Shown: positions 59,617-64,000 of the stretch, piece after piece
How the letters are laid out: each line of letters begins with the position of its first letter
How positions within the stretch are numbered: position 1 is the stretch's first letter
The notes under the pieces: generated by a model
What the model was told of the DNA's origin: nothing
Database searches by the model: none
The model's input: the letters and a program-made list of their open reading frames with translations, nothing else
Assembly (NCBI GenBank): GCA_965153355.1
Contig: OZ231126.1
Span: 32,860,001 to 32,924,000 of the forward strand
Length of the DNA stretch: 64,000 nt
DNA from: Flaccisagitta enflata
Lineage: Eukaryota; Chaetognatha; Sagittoidea; Aphragmophora
Reading direction: 5' to 3'
Program-made: the position numbers and the translations under genes

Positions 59617-61337
59617 ACAAGGCCAACACCTATAAGTCGCGTGCGAGACTTACTTAATTGTATAATCGCCTAATTATAGTTATTTCCTGTAATGACAATA
59701 ATGACAATAATTACCTATTGACCGATAATTGCTTATAATGACCTATAATTACCTATAATTACCCATAATCAAATAATGACCTATAAGTACCTATGAAGAC
59801 CTATGATAACCTATAATTACATATGGACCAATGATTACCTACAATGAAGTATGATTATCCATAATTACCCATAATTACCTATAATAACATAATGACCTAT
59901 AATAACCTATAATGACCTATGATTACCTATGATTACCAATAATTGCCCATAATTAAATAATGAGCTATAAGTACCTATAAAGACCTATGATTACCTATAA
60001 TCACATATAGACCAATAATTACCTATATTGACCTATGATTACCTATAATTACCCATAATTACCTATTATAACAAGTGAGAGTATACTTACCTACAATTGC
60101 ATAATGACCTATAATTACCTATAATTACCTATGATTAGCTATAATTACCTATAACTGAATAATGACCTATAATTACCTAAGATTGTCTATTGACATATAA
60201 TTACCTATTATTACTTATAATTACATAATGACCTATAATTGCCTTTAATGACCTTTGATTACCTATAACTACCCATAATTGCATAAAGACCTTTGATTAC
60301 CAATAATTACCTTTAATGACCTATAATGACCTATAATTACCTATGATATAAAATGACCTATAATTACCTATAATTACCTATGATTATCTATAATTACATA
60401 ATGACCTATAATTGCCAATAATGACCTATAATTGCATAATGACTTATAATTACCTATTATGACCTATAATTACCTATAATTACATAATAACCTATAATTA
60501 CCTATAATTACCTATAATGGCCTATAATTTCCGATAATTACCTATAATTACCTATGATTACATACTGACCAATAATGACCTATAATTACATAATAACCTA
60601 TGATTACCTATAATGACCTATAATGACCTATAATTGCATAATAACCTATAATTGCATAATAACCTATAATTACCTATAATTACCTATAATCACCTATAAT
60701 GACCTATTATTACCTATAATTACCTATAATTACCTATAATTACTTATAATGACCTTTAATTGCATAATAACCTATAATTACCTATAATGGCCTATAATTA
60801 CCTATAATGACCTATGATTACCTGTAATTGCCTAATGACCTATAATGACCTATGATTACCCAAAATTGCATTATGACTTATAATTACCTATAATTATATA
60901 AATGAAAATTGACTTATACTGCCTTAAATTGACTTGAATTTACTTAAAATGACTTAAAATGACCTTGATTGACTTAGATTGACAAAAATTCAATAATGAC
61001 TCAAATGACTTAATTTGACATAAAATGACTTGAACTGACTTATACTGCCTTGAATTGACTTATACTGAGTTAAACTGACTTAAATTGACTTGAATTTACT
61101 TAAAATGACTTAAAATGACCTAGATTGACTTAAATTGACTAAAGTTCAATAATGACTCAAATGACTTAATTTGACTTAAAGTGACTTAAAATGACTTCAA
61201 ATGATCTAATTTGACTCAAAATCACTTAATTGACTTCTAATGACTTTATAAGAATAAAACGAATAAAAAAAGTAAAATGGGGACAGACCGACCGACGGAC
61301 AGACAAAGGGTATAGAGTCGCGTGCACGCGACTAAAA
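59617..61337 (-). mobile_element. Short hairpin element, copy 19, enlarged by tandem repeats
   Basis: The left end ACAAGGCCAACACCTATAAG and AGTCGCGTGCGAG, and the right end GACCGACCGACGG, AGAGTCGCGTGCACGCGACT, AAAAA, match the family, but 1.6 kb of short tandem repeats (59690-61240) sits between them. Confidence 0.8.
59690..61240. repeat. Short AT-rich tandem array, units of about 10 bp
   Basis: 59690-60890 consists of ACCTATAATT, ACCTATAATG and ACATAATGACC-like units, often exactly 10 bp; 60900-61240 changes to GACTTAAAAT and GACTTGAATT units. Insertions and variants are common. Confidence 0.9.
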
Positions 61338-61405
61338 AGAGCCGAAATTTCTGAAAAAAAAAGAAAGAAATGGCGTCAATTTGTTGTATGCAATATGCAA
61401 ATTAG

Positions 61406-61505
<100 letters not shown>

Positions 61506-61514
61506 TTTTCTCAG

Positions 61515-61634
61515 ACTGCGAGAGCCAAAATGACAGCGATTGCAACAGACAAGGGGAATCCGCCTCGATCGCGATCAGTTGACGTGGAGATTGAGATCAC
61601 CGGAACTACCAACCAACCGCCTGCTTGGAAAACA
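61515..61634 (+). CDS. CadN: Cadherin exon I
   Basis: A (CT)n run of about 95 bases ends 12 bases before the acceptor TTCTCAG and forms the pyrimidine tract; donor ACA|GTAAGA. 120 bp, phase 0 both sides. It encodes MTAIATDKGNPPRSRSVDVE and the linker TTNQPPAW, in which the DxNDN motif has been lost. A long (GTT)n tract starts 15 bases after the donor. Confidence 0.9.
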
Positions 61635-61650
61635 GTAAGAGAGTGTTGAC

Positions 61651-61743
<93 letters not shown>

Positions 61744-61957
61744 CGTCGTCGTCGTTGTCGTTGTCGTTGTTGTTGTCGTTGTATTCATTGTTGTTGCTGT
61801 TGTCGTTTTCGTTTTCGTTTTCGTTTTCGTTATTGTTGTTGTTGTTGTTTTTGTTGTTGTTGTTGTTGTTGTTGTGGTGGTGGTGGTGGTGGTGGTGGTG
61901 GTGGTGGTGGTGGTGGTGGTGGTGGTGGTGGTGGTGGTGGTGGTGGTGGTGGTGGTG

Positions 61958-62018
<61 letters not shown>

Positions 62019-62413
62019 TTGTCATTCGTCCATACGCCTATATTTTCGTGTAACACGGTATTAAGCCCACCTGGCAAAAATCTCTAGTCATTGAATATTG
62101 TTTGCGCCATCTGTTAGCTCTTCATCATTACGCGAGTCACGAACCATCTGTTCTCTGCTCTTTGAATCCATCCGATATCGTTTCATCCTCGTTCTCTTTT
62201 CTTCCATCTTTCTTCCTCTTTGGCCGTTTTCCCATTCCTCACCCATGTACCCACCCCTCCCCAATTCGCTTCACCATAGTCATCCCCATCCAATCGCCTA
62301 CATTCATCCCCAATTTTCCCGATCCAATCCCCATCGGGGTCTTCCAATCCCCTATCTCCATACTCTTCCAAATACCCATCCCCATCCCCAATAACCATCT
62401 CCATCTCGTTCAG
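61635..62413 (+). other. Cadherin intron I-J
   Basis: (GTT)n with an inner (GGT)n to about 62022, then pyrimidine-rich sequence with CCCCATCC phrases to the acceptor. Confidence 0.9.
61648..62022. repeat. (GTT)n with inner (GGT)n
   Basis: (GGT)n at about 61875-61958; (GTTTTC)n block near 61805. Confidence 0.98.
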
Positions 62414-62533
62414 GCATACCCTCCGCGAAAGGTTGATGAAAACGTGACGGTCGACACGGTTCTGATTTCGGTGGAGGCGACGTCTCCTCAGGGAGATCGC
62501 ATCATCTACGACATCGATGAGCAAAGCAATCAG
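62414..62533 (+). CDS. CadN: Cadherin exon J
   Basis: Acceptor CTCGTTCAG, donor CAG|GTACAT. 120 bp, phase 0 both sides. It encodes AYPPRKVDENVTVDTVLI, the opening strands of an EC repeat with the DEN motif and an N-glycosylation sequon, then IIYDIDEQSNQ. The DxD motif usual after V-x-A is replaced by TSPQG. Confidence 0.85.
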
Positions 62534-62570
62534 GTACATCAACAAGGTTTTTTTGGCTTTTTTTGGCTTG

Positions 62571-62900
<330 letters not shown>

Positions 62901-63252
62901 TTCCGTTGTTTCTATCGTCCTCATGCGGTGCTGTTTTGCGCCCCCATACTCCCCCCATACTCCATTCTTCCATCTGCCCCCACATTGTAATATTTTTGCA
63001 GTTTGTGTCGATATTATCAGTGTTTGTTTGCTTTTCTCCTTAATTCTTTGATTTCTTTTCCATCCCCGTTAACTCCTCCGTTCTCAATCGCCTTTGGCAT
63101 TGCGTCTGTCCGTCTGTCCGTCTATCCGTACAACCGTCTATCCCTCTGTCTTTTTGTCCCTTTGTTTGTTTCGCGGTGTGTTCCTGTGTTTTTATCTGTG
63201 TGTGATGGTCTGTCTCTCTGTTTCCGTCTCGCGGTCTGTCATGCTGTCTGTC

Positions 63253-63349
<97 letters not shown>
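63253..63349. repeat. (CT)n before exon K
   Basis: Ends about 30 bases before the exon K acceptor. Confidence 0.98.
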
Positions 63350-63351
<2 letters not shown>

Positions 63352-63379
63352 CTCTCCTGCTTATTCTCGGGGGTTACAG

Positions 63380-63573
63380 GAAGGCAAGTTCCAGATAGAC
63401 CCAAACACTGGGGATCTGCGCCTATTTAAGCCTTTGGACTATGAGAAGACAAAGGCCTATGAGCTGACTCTGGTTGCTGAAAACGCGGCGAAAGTCGCAC
63501 TTAAGGCTTACACGACACTTCGCATACATATTCAAGACGTTAACGACGAACCACCGTTATTCTCCCTCACACG
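63380..63573 (+). CDS. CadN: Cadherin exon K (last in window)
   Basis: Acceptor GGGTTACAG, downstream of a (CT)n run; donor ACACG|GTAAGT. 194 bp, phase 0 in, phase 2 out. It encodes GKFQIDPNTGDLRLFKPLDY with both the F-x-I-D-x-x-T-G core and LDYE, then YELTLVAENAAK and the linker DVNDEPPLF. The next exon is beyond the window. Confidence 0.93.
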
Positions 63574-64000
63574 GTAAGTAACATGCTTTGAGGGAGTTTC
63601 AAATGGCAACCAAAGCGACCGAATAACCCGCTTTATACGTATAGTCCAGGATTTAAAGAAAAGGACTCGGCGACTTTGGAAGAAAGCCTGAAAATTTGCA
63701 TACAGAGTCAGTTTTTTGTGCTGAAGAAGACTAGATGGGGTAAACGTCTGATTTTTTAGTGTACCCCATAAAAAAACGTGTTTTTTTTTTTCAAAAAAAT
63801 AACTTTGAAGTTGCACTAACGCCAAACAAATCGACGGATCGCCATGAAATTTTAGGTGAAGAAAAATATGCCTTTTTTTTTACTTGCATGCAAAATTTCA
63901 GCCAAATCGGTACAGTAGAAGCGGAGATATTATTGTTTAAAGTCTAGGCCTATTTTCAAAAAAAAAGGGCTATGTTTCAATTTTGGGGTAAAATTTTGGT
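63574..64000 (+). other. Start of cadherin intron after exon K
   Basis: About 70 ordinary bases, then the left arm of an inverted-repeat element. Confidence 0.9.
63642..64000. mobile_element. 1.5 kb inverted-repeat element, copy 2, cut by window end
   Basis: TAGTCCAGGATTTAAAGAAA, AGGACTCGGCG, then the same arm as copy 1 to the last base of the window. Copy 1's left end differs by a small insertion; its right end matches this copy. Confidence 0.9.

Noticed and set aside
59617-61337. Helitron identity for the hairpin family
   Set aside because: The 3' hairpin followed by CTAA is suggestive, but no TC start, no A/T insertion site, and one copy has an 8-bp target duplication.
61511-62087. Asn/His-rich minus-strand frame of 188 codons
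   Set aside because: Antisense of exon I and of the (GTT)n/(GGT)n tract.

Overview
The window is animal nuclear DNA, most likely from an invertebrate and probably an arthropod: short exons with GT..AG introns, no operons, extreme microsatellite load and many palindromic non-coding mobile elements. No rRNA, tRNA, CRISPR array or prokaryotic gene was seen. The coding part was recovered by joining short in-frame blocks through splice sites whose phases all agree.

Two genes are supported, both on the + strand. (1) Eleven internal exons (4818-63573) of a large classical cadherin resembling arthropod neural cadherin (CadN). They encode 476 complete codons covering the end of one extracellular cadherin (EC) repeat and four further EC repeats; the gene runs off both window ends. 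(2) A separate gene of seven exons (39140-50607) lies on the same strand inside the 23.6 kb cadherin intron 34977-58566. Its exons join into a 482-residue protein with a signal peptide, a V-type Ig domain, a second Ig-like region without the cysteine pair, and a transmembrane helix with a buried Glu followed by Glu-Lys-Arg-Arg. That membrane signature is typical of the basigin/neuroplastin family. Its C-terminal tail is low-complexity and its 3' end is ambiguous.

Everything else is intron or nested-gene flank, filled with repeats. 1-4.8 kb: AT-rich DNA, (AG)n, (AC)n, purine tracts and a 276-bp foldback. 5-11 kb: an inverted-repeat element broken by a short hairpin element, then (GTCT)n, (CT)n, (GTT)n and (TTTTTA)n. 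12-19 kb: hairpin elements, a foldback element and a MITE inserted in an (ACTC)n tract. 19-34 kb: a nested palindrome of about 5.9 kb, four foldback elements carrying GGCCCCGAAGGGGCC ends, and a 1.5 kb inverted-repeat element. 34-58 kb: the nested gene, a mirrored array of 14 palindromes, two minisatellites and more microsatellites. 58-64 kb: the last six cadherin exons in the window (58567-63573), a hairpin element carrying about 1.6 kb of roughly 10-bp repeats, and a second copy of the 1.5 kb inverted-repeat element cut by the window end.

The main novelty is non-coding. A family of about 20 short elements has a terminal hairpin whose stem sequence changes between copies together with a distant sub-terminal copy. 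Separate fold-back structures are built from regularly spaced perfect or near-perfect palindromes.
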